DNA of 64,000 nucleotides from CBDFMG01 sp965221205 [NCBI: bacterium] (GTDB taxonomy: Bacteria; SM23-31): NCBI GenBank assembly GCA_965221205.1, contig OZ244870.1, forward strand, positions 1,674,001 through 1,738,000, read 5' to 3'. The position numbers and the translations under genes were made by a program. Positions within the stretch are counted from its first letter, which is position 1. Each line of letters opens with the position of its first letter. This document shows positions 47,438 through 57,500 of the stretch, piece after piece. The notes beneath the pieces are model-generated. The model did no database searches and was not told the DNA's origin. It worked only from the letters and a program-made list of their open reading frames with translations.

Positions 47438-47581
47438 CTTTTCAAAACAGAAAGTGGGTGGAAAGTGGGGAATCCGATAAGCGAGTCTAAATCGCTTATG
47501 ATCCAGGAAATGCCGCAGCAATCGTATGCAGTATATGCCAAAATCATTGCCTGGAATGGCAGATAGCGAGATCTAAATTTA

Positions 47582-48853
47582 ATGCTGTACTTGTCACGCG
47601 TACAACTGTACAACGTCCGATGCTTTGACACGCTAGATATTGCACTTGGCGGTCCAGGCATCGAACCAGCGGGTTGGAACCTCATTTTGGGTGATAACGC
47701 GACAGGCAAATCGACACTTCTTCGAAGTATCGCTATGGGTCTGTGTGATGAGGCAAGCGCAGCCGGTTTACTTAAGGAATCGGACGAAGGGTACATCCGG
47801 CGAGGGGAAACCAAGGCGACTATTGTGATTTCGTTGCACGATCCAAACGAGTCCGGCAAGGAGTTTCGTATCACGACCGAAGTGCACCGTGACATAAAAG
47901 GGCGAGGGATCTTCGCCGACAGGGTGCGGCAGGATACCAACCCTCCGGACACCGGGTTCCCTTGGGAGACCTTATTTGTTTCTGGGTACGGCGCTGGTCG
48001 AGGGGTGACAGGAACGGGAGATATTTCCTCTTATTCCGCGATCGACGCTGTTTACAACATGTTTAACTACAGCGAAGGACTTCAGAATCCTGAACTGGTC
48101 ATTCTGCGGCTCATTGCGCACACTTCCGATAACCGGCTGATGGAGCGTCAGATCTGTCAAGTCTTGCAAACAGCTATGGGGATTGAGGAGATCAAGCTTA
48201 CGAGCGAAGGAATCCGAGTTTCCGGCCCATGGGGTGAGAAAATGCCCTTAAGGGACCTCGCTGATGGTTACAGATCCTCGTTCTTGTGGCTGACCGATCT
48301 AATTGGGTGGGCTTTAGCCTTTGATCCTACGCGAAAAAGTACTGAGGGGATTTGCGGAATCGTGTTGATTGATGAAATTGAGCAACACCTGCACGCCCGA
48401 TGGCAGCGGACAGCAATAGACGATCTCCGAAAGCTCTTTCCTAATGTTCAGTTCATTGCTAGCACGCACTCGCCTCTCGTCGCATCCAGCATTGGGCCAC
48501 ATACTGACGGATTATATGTACTTGAACCTTATGGAGCGGAGGGCGTGAAGGCTACTGAACACGAGTTCATGCAAGGTTGGAGGATGGATCAAGTGCTCGC
48601 TTCCCGTGCCTTCAAATACCAGATCGAAGTTGATCCCTCCACGGAGAAAATGTTGCGCAAAGTCTCTTCCCTTGGTGATGCAAAGGACCGCACTCCGGAG
48701 GAGGAACAGTTATTTCAAGAAATCAAAAATAAACTGAAACACGCGTTCCTCACTGGAACTTCGCCTATCGAACGCATCGCCGAAATCGAGGCAGAAAAAG
48801 AGTTGATAAAACGACTTGATAAACTAACAGAACGGCACTCTAGGGAGCAATGA
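47582..48853 (+). CDS. AAA/SMC-like ATPase of a Septu-type (PtuA-like) defence pair
   Basis: The 423-residue protein has the ABC/SMC-type ATPase layout of OLD-like and PtuA proteins. SRVQLYNVRCFDTLDI is the usual N-terminal strand, Walker A is GDNATGKST at 37-45, a signature-like LADGYRS segment lies near 230, and Walker B is VLIDEIEQHLH at 261-271, followed by FIASTHSPLVASS with the switch His. It overlaps the next gene, an HNH nuclease, by ATGA. ATPase plus HNH is the composition of the Septu defence system and of retron-associated PtuAB. Whether it senses phage proteins or DNA cannot be told. It is the first gene of a six-gene operon. Confidence 0.85.
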   Translation: MLYLSRVQLYNVRCFDTLDIALGGPGIEPAGWNLILGDNATGKSTLLRSIAMGLCDEASAAGLLKESDEGYIRRGETKATIVISLHDPNESGKEFRITTEVHRDIKGRGIFADRVRQDTNPPDTGFPWETLFVSGYGAGRGVTGTGDISSYSAIDAVYNMFNYSEGLQNPELVILRLIAHTSDNRLMERQICQVLQTAMGIEEIKLTSEGIRVSGPWGEKMPLRDLADGYRSSFLWLTDLIGWALAFDPTRKSTEGICGIVLIDEIEQHLHARWQRTAIDDLRKLFPNVQFIASTHSPLVASSIGPHTDGLYVLEPYGAEGVKATEHEFMQGWRMDQVLASRAFKYQIEVDPSTEKMLRKVSSLGDAKDRTPEEEQLFQEIKNKLKHAFLTGTSPIERIAEIEAEKELIKRLDKLTERHSREQ

Positions 48854-49569
48854 AGTTGATCCAGATAAAGCGATCTCGTTGTCCGCCCATACTGAAAAAT
48901 GCCGCCGCAGATAGCGACAAATATCGCCATTCCGAAGTGGTTAGTGAACTGTGGAGGATGCAGGCTAGGAAGTGTTGCTATTGCGAACAAAAGATTCCTG
49001 AAAAAGGTCACGCGAAGGCGGTCGAACATTTTGCACCGAAGTCAGTATTTAATGCTCAGCGCAACCACTGGCCTAACTTGCTGTTAGCGTGCTCTCAATG
49101 CAACGGCAAGAAAGCTGATCAATTTCCAGTAATGCTTACTGACAACCCAAACGAGGTCAAGCTCATCTATGTCAAGAAATGTAGTAAGGAGGTCCCAGCA
49201 CTAATTGACCCATCATCAAAGAAGATAAATCCCGAAGCTCACCTTGACTACCGCGTGAATCTCGAAGATGGCAGCCTTTCTGGTCAAATATTCCCGCGCG
49301 CCGGCAGTCTCCAGGGAAAAGAGACGATTTCAGTGATTGGGTTGGATCAGGCCTTTTTTCATAGGCTTCGCCGAGCCCACTTCTTGACCCTTGTGAGCAC
49401 GTACGTAGCCTTGCTGGGGGCGAACGATCAAGACGGGCGACAGGCGGCACTGCTGCAGTTCAATAATCTTATTTCCCAGGGTGGAGTATTTGCAGGTTTG
49501 GCGAGAGAATTCACCCGAAGATTGAGACTCGACGTCGAATACGGACTGTGCATCCCCACCATTGCATAG
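48850..49569 (+). CDS. HNH endonuclease of a Septu-type (PtuB-like) defence pair
   Basis: The 239-residue protein contains an HNH nuclease with zinc-binding cysteines: C42-x2-C45 (KCCYCEQK), the catalytic EH at 59-60 (AVEHFAPKS), Asn76 in HWPNLLLACSQC and a second pair C81-x2-C84 followed by NGKK. This arrangement is the one found in PtuB and in other ATPase-partnered HNH proteins. The C-terminal half is helical with no motif I know. Its start codon overlaps the ATPase stop (ATGA), so the two are translationally coupled, consistent with a complex. It is undamaged. Confidence 0.88.
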   Translation: MKLIQIKRSRCPPILKNAAADSDKYRHSEVVSELWRMQARKCCYCEQKIPEKGHAKAVEHFAPKSVFNAQRNHWPNLLLACSQCNGKKADQFPVMLTDNPNEVKLIYVKKCSKEVPALIDPSSKKINPEAHLDYRVNLEDGSLSGQIFPRAGSLQGKETISVIGLDQAFFHRLRRAHFLTLVSTYVALLGANDQDGRQAALLQFNNLISQGGVFAGLAREFTRRLRLDVEYGLCIPTIA

Positions 49570-49584
49570 GCTGCGAGGGATTGG

Positions 49585-49974
49585 ATGAGCGAAACGGATG
49601 CGTCGATCTACTATGGCCTCGAATTGATTCTGGACCTTCATGAATGTAATGCTGCGCGATTCACTCGACGTGACATCACGACATTCTGTAGAGAGCTTTG
49701 CGATTTGATCGACATGGAGAGTTGTGATCTACATTTCTGGGATGACGTTGGCGTGCCTGAGAATGAGCGGCAGAGAAATCCCAAAACGAAAGGGACGAGC
49801 GCGGTTCAATTCATTCTTACGAGTACTATCGTAATTCACACTCTTGACTTGATGAAGGCCGCCTACATCAATGTTTTTTCCTGCAAAGAATTCGATACGG
49901 ATGAAGCTGCTCAGTTCACCGCCAAATGGTTTGGCTCGACCGACTGGACAGCAAACGTGGTAGTTCGCCGCTAA
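49585..49974 (+). CDS. S-adenosylmethionine-decarboxylase-like (SpeD-like) protein
   Basis: The 129-residue protein has the short-chain SpeD fold pattern: GLELILDLHECNAARF at the N-terminus and FILTSTIVIHTLDLMKAAYI, then NVFSC. Aligning with bacterial SpeD, Ser80 occupies the position of the serine that becomes the pyruvoyl cofactor, His85 and Cys100 fall at the same spacings (5 and 15) as the processing His and catalytic Cys. The residue before the serine is Thr79 instead of the usual Glu. The frame has GAGGGA upstream and is 14 bases before the DUF3326 gene. A polyamine role in a defence operon would be unusual. It could also have a different decarboxylase or sensing function. Confidence 0.78.
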   Translation: MSETDASIYYGLELILDLHECNAARFTRRDITTFCRELCDLIDMESCDLHFWDDVGVPENERQRNPKTKGTSAVQFILTSTIVIHTLDLMKAAYINVFSCKEFDTDEAAQFTAKWFGSTDWTANVVVRR

Positions 49975-49987
49975 AGGAAAGGAGCAT

Positions 49988-51355
49988 ATGGCGGACGTTA
50001 TTGAGCGACAGTGTAGTGTGTTTGTGCCTGACGAAGCGGTCGGACTGGTTGCTCATCTGGAACGGGCATGTTTGGAGTCTTTAGCGGACGAGGTTCCCGT
50101 TCGGTTCGTTGTGAGTTCCAGCTCACTTCACAGTTATCAATGCGAACTTGCCGTCGTCAAGCGTAAAGTGCTGCGTAAGAGAATCCCTATTGCGTCGATT
50201 TTTGAATTCAGGCAACGAGCAACTCAGCGCTCAGAGAAGTGGAATGTTGTGTTCATAGTGCCAACGGGAATCGGTGCTGAAATTGGCGGCCATGCTGGGG
50301 ATGCGGGGCCGGTGGCGCGGATGCTAGGCGAGATCTCTGACACGCTTGTTTTGCATCCGAACGTGGTGAACGCTTCCGATCTTAATGAGATGCCTTCGAA
50401 TGCACTCTATGTCGAGGGTAGTGTCCTAACACGCCTTCTGATGGGTACCGTTGGCTTGGAACGAGTGCGGTCAAATCGCGTCTTGGTAGTCATTGACGAT
50501 CACAAAGATGAGATCTTCGTCAATGCGGCTGTAAATGCTGTTAACAGTGCGAGAGCAGCATACGGATTGTCGTGTTCAGAAGTCGTATGCCTCGATCCGC
50601 CATTACGAGTGAAGACCGAATATTCTCCATCTGGAAGAGCGGCTGGTCAGGTCGAACGGATTGAAGGCTTATGCGAACTCCTTGATGAGCGGAACGGATC
50701 GTACGATGCCGTGGCAATCTCATCCGTCATCGATGTGCCAGACGTCTATCACCAAGGATATTTTGATGCGGCTGGTGCGATGGTGAACCCCTGGGGGGGA
50801 GTGGAGGCAATGTTGACTCACACCCTGTCCAGCTTGTATAACGTTCCGACCGCGCACTCTCCGATGTTTGAATCTAGAGAAATTGCGAATATGGATCCTG
50901 GAATCGTTGATCCCCGCATGGCAGCCGAAGCTGTTTCGGCAACATTCCTGCAATGTACGCTAAAGGGTCTCCTGCGGAGTCCAAGAATCGTTACGGATGA
51001 GAATGCGATGAACCAGTCCGGTATCTTTACAGCAGCTGATGTGTCCTGTCTTGTGCTTCCGTACGGTTGTTTAGGGCTTCCGACAATTGCCGCTCTTGAG
51101 CAGAACATTCCTGTTATTGCCGTGTCGGAGAACTCGAATCTGATGCGAAATAATCTTTCGGAGCTTCCATGGAGATCGGGACAATTTCACCGAGTCCGTA
51201 ACTATTGGGAGGCTGCCGGTGTTATAGCAGCCATGCGGGCTGGAATCGATCCAGCGGCCGTGCGACGTCCACTCTCAGCGACCCAAGTTTCGCGTTTCAA
51301 GGCAGAACCTACCTCAAAAGGGCACGTTTGCGCTCCAGCCGAGAGGACTGAATGA
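49988..51355 (+). CDS. DUF3326 family protein
   Basis: The 455-residue protein carries DUF3326 from about residue 80: VVFIVPTGIGAEIGGHAGDA, ARMLGEISDTLVLHPNVVNA, MPSNALYVEGSVLTRLL, then EVVCLDPPL, EYSPSGRAAG, NPWGGVEAMLTHTLSSLYNV and ALEQNIPVIAVSENSNLM. DUF3326 is found in cyanobacteria and others without a known biochemical role. The N-terminal 75 residues (VFVPDEAVGLVAHLERACLE ...) are an extra domain not seen in the basic family. AAAGGAG precedes its ATG, and its stop overlaps the PLD-helicase start as ATGA. Its two neighbours in the operon, SpeD-like and helicase, suggest it works in the same locus. Confidence 0.8.
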   Translation: MADVIERQCSVFVPDEAVGLVAHLERACLESLADEVPVRFVVSSSSLHSYQCELAVVKRKVLRKRIPIASIFEFRQRATQRSEKWNVVFIVPTGIGAEIGGHAGDAGPVARMLGEISDTLVLHPNVVNASDLNEMPSNALYVEGSVLTRLLMGTVGLERVRSNRVLVVIDDHKDEIFVNAAVNAVNSARAAYGLSCSEVVCLDPPLRVKTEYSPSGRAAGQVERIEGLCELLDERNGSYDAVAISSVIDVPDVYHQGYFDAAGAMVNPWGGVEAMLTHTLSSLYNVPTAHSPMFESREIANMDPGIVDPRMAAEAVSATFLQCTLKGLLRSPRIVTDENAMNQSGIFTAADVSCLVLPYGCLGLPTIAALEQNIPVIAVSENSNLMRNNLSELPWRSGQFHRVRNYWEAAGVIAAMRAGIDPAAVRRPLSATQVSRFKAEPTSKGHVCAPAERTE

Positions 51356-54300
51356 ACGCTGACTCCAAAGGCCGAGGTCTCTTCATCGTCGACAACAGCG
51401 TCACCGGCTGGACCGGGCTGCGTTACCTCGAAGAGTGGGCCGACATCACTCGAGCTTTCGACGTTGCGACCGGATTCTTCGAGATCGGCGCGTTGCTCGC
51501 CCTGGACGGGAAATGGCAAAATCTTGAGAAGATCCGCGTGCTTATGGGTGCCGAAACAACTCGCCGCACACGCAAAGCACTCCTCGACTCCGTACGCACC
51601 CAGGCAGCAGAAGCCCTTGATCGGAGCATCGAGTCTGACAAGCAAGATAATCCCTTCTTGCACGGCGTGCCAGCCGTTCTCGAAGGGCTACGCAGCGGTA
51701 AGATCGAATGCCGGATCTACGACAAGGGCAAGTTTCACGCAAAGACCTACATCACCCATGCCAAGCTCGAAGTCGTTGGTTCGCAGGCATTGGTGGGGTC
51801 CAGCAACTTCACGAAACCAGGACTCACGGAGAACATTGAACTCAACGTGCAGATCCAAAGCGCGCGCGAAGTGGCCCAGCTTCAGGATTGGTTTGAGGCA
51901 CATTGGAACCAAGCCAAGGACGTAACCGAGGAGATGATTGACACTGTCGAGCGGCATACACGCATTTACTCGCCCTTCGAGGTGTATGCGAAAGCGCTGC
52001 AGGAGTTCTTCCGAGGCCACGAACTGACCGCCACCGAGTGGGATGAGACGAGGTCGAAGATGTTTCACCAACTCGACCGCTACCAACAGGAAGCGTATTG
52101 GGCTCTCATGAAGATTGTCCGTCAGCATGGTGGTGCATTCCTCTGCGATGGCGTGGGCCTTGGCAAGACCTTCGTCGGCCTGATGCTCATAGAGCGTCTG
52201 GTTCTCCACGAAGGTAGGCGGGTCGTGCTGTTCGCCCCCAAGGCTGCGAAAGAGGGTGTTTGGGAACCCCACCTGCGGGATTGGTTGCCCCACATCGGCG
52301 GCGTCGGTGGCGGCGCTGACTTCAGCAACTTGGCCGTCTTCAGTCACACCGATCTGCACAGGAAAGGCGAATTTCCAGAGCGGTTCCGGCGCATTGCCGA
52401 GTTGGCCGACGTCGTGATCATCGACGAAGCGCACCACTTCCGGAACCCGGGCACGCGAGGCAGCGATAACGGCAAGGAGCCGTCCCGCTACTACCGCCTG
52501 TACGATTTGCTCGACAACGCGGTGAACGCGGTGCGTCCCAAGACCCTGTTTATGCTTACTGCAACACCAATCAACAACCGGCTGAGCGACTTCCGCCACA
52601 TGGCCGAGTTGTTCACACGCCGGGACGAGGCCTATTTTGCCCGGACGCTGGGCGTCAACAACCTGCGCGCCCATGTTAATCAGATGGAGAAGGTCTTTCA
52701 CCAGCGCGTGGGTCACACTGTGACCGATGCCGCCGAGCAGATGAGCGAGGCCCAGGAAATCCTCGCCGGTGACGCGATCTTTCGCCATCTTGTGGTTCAG
52801 CGCAGCCGCTCCTACGCACGTGAGAGCCAGATCCGTGAGACCGGCGAAGCGGCGGCGTTCCCCGAACGCAAGGCCCCGCAGGTGGCCGCCTATTCCATCC
52901 GCAAGACGTATGGGCGGCTTCTGGAACTGTTCGAGAAGGCTTTCACGCGGGATAACCCTCTATTCACGCTTCCCATGTACTACCCGCTCCACTGGTACAA
53001 AGGCCCAGAAGACATTGACTCCTTTGAACAGAACCGGCAGCAGCAAGTTGTGGGCCTGATCCGCACAAATTTCCTCAAGCGCTTCGAGAGTTCCGTCGCG
53101 TCCTTTGAACTCTCCTGCGTCCGCCTCCTGAAGAAGCTGCTAGCTTTCGTCGAAGTCCACAGCATAACCGATGGCGAGAAGCGGCGGCTAGAGCGGTGGA
53201 AGACGCAAAACACAGAGTTTCTCGGCTGCGCGACTCGACGCCAGCTCGACCTATCGGGCGAGGATGACGACGAATCCGAGGACGATGACATCGTGCCTGT
53301 GGAAATGCTCGACGCGGTCGAGCGACTCGATCGCGAGGAGTATGAAGTTGAGGAGATGATCTCCGAGACCTTCCTGGACCTCGATCAGATCGTGCAGTTT
53401 CTCAATGAGACCCGGAAGTTCGAGCCCAGGCACGACGACAAACTCCAGAAGCTCATCCGCCTGCTCAAGTCCAAGGAGCTTGCGGGCCAGAAAGTCCTCA
53501 TTTTCACAGAATTCGCTCACACAGCGCGTTACGTGAAACGCCAACTCGACGATGCCGGCATCGAAGGCGTGACTCAAATGGACAGCGCCTCCAAAAGCAA
53601 CCGGGCCGAGGTGATCCAGCGTTTCTCACCCTTCTACAATGGCAGTTCCTCGGCTGCGCTTGCGGATGCCGGCCGCAAAGAGATCCGCGTCCTCATCTCC
53701 ACCGATCTCCTCTCAGAAGGCCTGAACCTCCAGGACGCCTCGCGGATGATCAACTACGACATTCACTGGAACCCGGTGCGGCTGATGCAGCGCATCGGGC
53801 GTGTTGACCGGCGCATGAACCCGGAGGTCGAGAAGCGGCTCGTCGCCGAACACCCGAAAGTCGCAGCCTCCCGCGGCAAGGTGAGCTTCTGGAACTTCCT
53901 GCCCCCCGATGAGTTGAACGCAATCCTCACGCTCTACACGAGGGTGACGCAGAAAATTCTATTAATCTCGAAGACGCTCGGGATCGAAGGCAGAAAACTC
54001 CTGGCGCCCGAAGACGACTTCAACGCTCTCAGAGAGTTCAACCACGCCTACGAGGGCACGCGCACGGCGGTCGAAGACATGCACCTCGAATACCAGGCCT
54101 TGCTGCAGACCGATCCCGAGCTGGAGTCGCGCCTCAAACGCTTGCCCGGTGCTACTTTCAGCGGTCGGAAACGGGTGGCCAAAGGCATACGCGGAGTTTT
54201 CTTCTGCTATGCGCTTCCGGCCCTCGACAAGGAAGCGGGCAAATTTACTGAGGACGCGGGGTTCACGCGCTGGTACCTCTACGACCTCGCCCGAGACGTG

Positions 54301-54504
54301 ATCCTCGAAGAGCCGGGCGAGATCGTCGCGAGCATCCGCTCCAAGCCCAAGACGCCTCGCAAGTGCATTACGGAGGAGAAGACGCTCATCGAAATCCGCG
54401 CGAAGATCGAGAGGCACATCAAGAACACTTATCTCAAGCGAATTGACGCGTCCGTGGGTGTGAAGCCGTCGCTCAAGTGCTGGATGGAAGTGAACGAGGT
54501 CTGA
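51352..54504 (+). CDS. PLD-nuclease-domain SNF2/DEAH helicase
   Basis: The 1050-residue protein joins an N-terminal phospholipase-D-like domain (to about residue 190; HxK half-motif in KFHAKTYI at about 126-133 with GSSNFTKPGL) to an SF2 helicase of SNF2 type. Walker A is CDGVGLGKTFVGL near 263, the DEAH box is VIIDEAHHFRNPG near 357, motif III is MLTATPINNR, and motif VI is QRIGRVDRR near 812. An acidic low-complexity run DDDESEDDD lies between the lobes near 640. Helicases like this pair with an N6-adenine methyltransferase, here the next gene, in restriction systems of DISARM-like or split type ISP design. It is complete, but its 5 prime end is also duplicated at 47177. Confidence 0.88.
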   Translation: MNADSKGRGLFIVDNSVTGWTGLRYLEEWADITRAFDVATGFFEIGALLALDGKWQNLEKIRVLMGAETTRRTRKALLDSVRTQAAEALDRSIESDKQDNPFLHGVPAVLEGLRSGKIECRIYDKGKFHAKTYITHAKLEVVGSQALVGSSNFTKPGLTENIELNVQIQSAREVAQLQDWFEAHWNQAKDVTEEMIDTVERHTRIYSPFEVYAKALQEFFRGHELTATEWDETRSKMFHQLDRYQQEAYWALMKIVRQHGGAFLCDGVGLGKTFVGLMLIERLVLHEGRRVVLFAPKAAKEGVWEPHLRDWLPHIGGVGGGADFSNLAVFSHTDLHRKGEFPERFRRIAELADVVIIDEAHHFRNPGTRGSDNGKEPSRYYRLYDLLDNAVNAVRPKTLFMLTATPINNRLSDFRHMAELFTRRDEAYFARTLGVNNLRAHVNQMEKVFHQRVGHTVTDAAEQMSEAQEILAGDAIFRHLVVQRSRSYARESQIRETGEAAAFPERKAPQVAAYSIRKTYGRLLELFEKAFTRDNPLFTLPMYYPLHWYKGPEDIDSFEQNRQQQVVGLIRTNFLKRFESSVASFELSCVRLLKKLLAFVEVHSITDGEKRRLERWKTQNTEFLGCATRRQLDLSGEDDDESEDDDIVPVEMLDAVERLDREEYEVEEMISETFLDLDQIVQFLNETRKFEPRHDDKLQKLIRLLKSKELAGQKVLIFTEFAHTARYVKRQLDDAGIEGVTQMDSASKSNRAEVIQRFSPFYNGSSSAALADAGRKEIRVLISTDLLSEGLNLQDASRMINYDIHWNPVRLMQRIGRVDRRMNPEVEKRLVAEHPKVAASRGKVSFWNFLPPDELNAILTLYTRVTQKILLISKTLGIEGRKLLAPEDDFNALREFNHAYEGTRTAVEDMHLEYQALLQTDPELESRLKRLPGATFSGRKRVAKGIRGVFFCYALPALDKEAGKFTEDAGFTRWYLYDLARDVILEEPGEIVASIRSKPKTPRKCITEEKTLIEIRAKIERHIKNTYLKRIDASVGVKPSLKCWMEVNEV

Positions 54505-54508
54505 CCCA

Positions 54509-57500
54509 ATGCCGACCAACCACCGCGCCGCACTCGCGAATATCAAGCGCTTCGATCAGTTGATCGCCTATCTGCGCGACGAGATGGCGTGGCCGATCGA
54601 GGGTGACGACTTTGACGAAATGACCTTTGAGTACACTGCGGAGGAACTCGGCATCGACGTAAGAAACACGGCCAAGATTCAAGAAATCAAGCGCCTGCGC
54701 CCTCTCGCGTCGAACCAGCCTTGGGGCATCTTCTTTGTCAAGTTCGAGCCCAAGCAACTCCCCGTCGTGGCATTGCGCCGCATCCTGGGTCAGGTGGTGG
54801 TCAAAAAACGCGCCTCGGCCAACAGTTCCGAGCGACAAGCGTGGGCGGCGGAAGACCTCCTCTTCGTCTCCAATTACGGTGAGGGAGACACACGCCAAAT
54901 CAGCTTCGCACACTTTGCAACGCCCAACGATGGCCGTGACCTGCCCACCCTCAAAGTGCTTGGCTGGGACAACCGCGATACGGCGCTGCATCTTGACGCC
55001 GTTACCAGGGAACTGACCGAACATCTAGCGTGGCCGGACGACGAAGACAACGCTGACGCGTGGCGCGAGCAGTGGCGCTCCGCATTCACGCTTCGCCACC
55101 GGGAGGTCGTCACCACCTCACGTGACCTCTCTATGCGCCTAGCCGGGTTGGCCCGTGCGATCCGTGACCGCATCCAAACCTCACTCGCCATCGAAACCCA
55201 GAACGGGCGTATCACTAAGCTCATGAAGGCATTTCAGGAAGCGCTCGTGCATGACCTGGATGCTGACGCCTTTGCCGATATGTATGCCCAGACCATCGCC
55301 TACGGCCTGCTGTCCGCGCGCATCGCCGATCCCCGCAAAAAGACGGCCGATGACTTCGCCGGCCACATGCGTACGAACCCATTCCTCCGTGACCTGATGG
55401 AGACCTTTCTCCAGGTCGGCGGGCGCCGCGCCAAGGCTACCGGCGAGGGGATCGATTTCGACGAACTGGGTGTTTCCGAGGTCGTGGAACTACTCGACAA
55501 CGCAAACATGGAAGCTGTCATCCGCGATTTCGGCGACCGGAACCCGCGGGAAGACCCGGTCACTCACTTCTACGAATTGTTCCTGAAGGAGTACGACGCC
55601 GAGAAGCGCATGCAGCGCGGTGTTTTCTACACACCGCGTCCGGTGGTCTCCTACATCGTCCGGTCGGTGGACGAATTGCTGCGCACGGAGTTCGGACTCG
55701 CTGATGGCCTCGCGGATATCACCACCTGGGGGGAGATGGTGCAGCGCTGCAAGAACCTAAAGATCCCCGACGGTGTCTCACCCGACCAGGATTTCGTCCA
55801 GATCCTCGACCCTGCCACAGGTACCGGCACTTTCCTGGTCGAGGCCATCGACGTGATCCACGGCACGCTCCTCAAGAAGTGGCGAGCGCAGGGTTGCCGT
55901 GACAGCGAAATGGAAGCGCTCTGGAACGAGTATGTGCCCAGGCACCTGCTCCCGCGCCTGCACGGCTACGAACTTCTAATGGCCCCGTACACTATCGCGC
56001 ACCTCAAGATCGGTCTCAAGCTCTACGAGACCGGCTACCGCTTCGGCAGCGGCGAGCGGGCACGGATCTTCTTGACGAACGCGCTGGAACCAGCGAGCAT
56101 CACGCAGATGACGCTGGACTTCCTGCCGGCGCTGGCGCATGAGGCCGAGGCGGTGAACGAGATCAAGCGGAAGCGGCGGTTCACGGTGGTGATCGGAAAT
56201 CCACCTTATTCAGGCCTTTCTTCGAACATCGGCCCGTGGATCGACGGCCTCCTCAAGGGCCGGCTGCCCGATGGTACCGCGACCGCGAGCTACTACCACG
56301 TTGACGGCGAGCCGCTCGGTGAGCGCAAGGTCTGGTTACAGGACGACTACGTCAAGTTCATGAGGCTGTCTCAATGGTTGCTCGATGGCACTGGTGTCGG
56401 CGTCCACGGCTACATCAGCAACCACGGTTACCTCGACAACCCCACGTTTCGCGGGATGCGCTTCTGCCTGATGCGAGCCTTCGACCGCATCGATGTCCTC
56501 GATTTGCATGGGAACCTAAAGAAGAGGGAAGTAGCACCAGATGGAGGTAGGGATGTAAACGTCTTCGACATACAGCAGGGCGTTGCAATCGGTCTGTTCG
56601 CCAAGCTGGTAGACCCCGACGCTGTGATCGATCTCTGTCCAGTTCGGCACGTCGATGCCTACGGGGACCGGCAGACCAAGTATGCGCGCCTGCTCGCGGA
56701 AACCGCAGGCTCAACAGCGTGGAAGGAACTCAACGCAACAGAACCGTTCTACCTATTCACGCCGTTCGACAGCAGCGAAGTAGGTGACTACTACAAATGG
56801 AAACGGATAAACGAGGTGATGCCTGTAAGTGTCACGGGTATCGTGACCGCTCGCGATCATTTCGTCATCGACTTCGAGCGCGCCCCACTACTTGAGCGGA
56901 TGGCCGTCTTGCGGGACGGATCAGTACCCGATGACATCATCCGACGCAAGTACTTCTCCGGTAAGGGCTCAAAGAAGTATCTGCTAGGTGACTCTCGTGG
57001 ATGGAAACTCTCCGAAGCACGGCGAAGGATCCAGAGCGACGCTGAATGGGACAGGCGGTGTACGACGATTTACTACCGACCCTTCGATGCGCGGCAGATT
57101 TACTACGTACCGTGGATGGTTGACTGGCCACGCACGGAAGCCATGCCGCACATGCTGGCAGGGCAGAATCTCGCGCTGATTACCTCCCGTATGACGAAAG
57201 GTGAAGTCTTTAGGCACGCTCAGGTGACTCGGAACATCGCTGAAGTCATCTGCATGTCGCCTAAGACTTCAAACAACGGGTTCGTCTTTCCAATCTATCT
57301 CTACCCCGGCGTAGGCAAGGCGGATCAACGGATGTTAAATCCATGGGTCCCCGGAAAAAGAGGCCGACGACCGAACCTCGATCCGGCCTTTGTGCTTCTA
57401 CTTGAACAGTCCACTAGTTTGACGTTTGTCTCCGATCAGCGCAGTGGCCGGGAGGAAAGCTTTGGCCCCGAATGTGTGCTGGGGTACATCTACGCGGTCC

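Noticed and set aside
51688-52788. Long minus-strand frame of 366 codons opposite the PLD-helicase gene
   Set aside because: It lies entirely within the well supported helicase gene, in GC-rich DNA where antisense frames are commonly open, and its translation has no recognisable motif.
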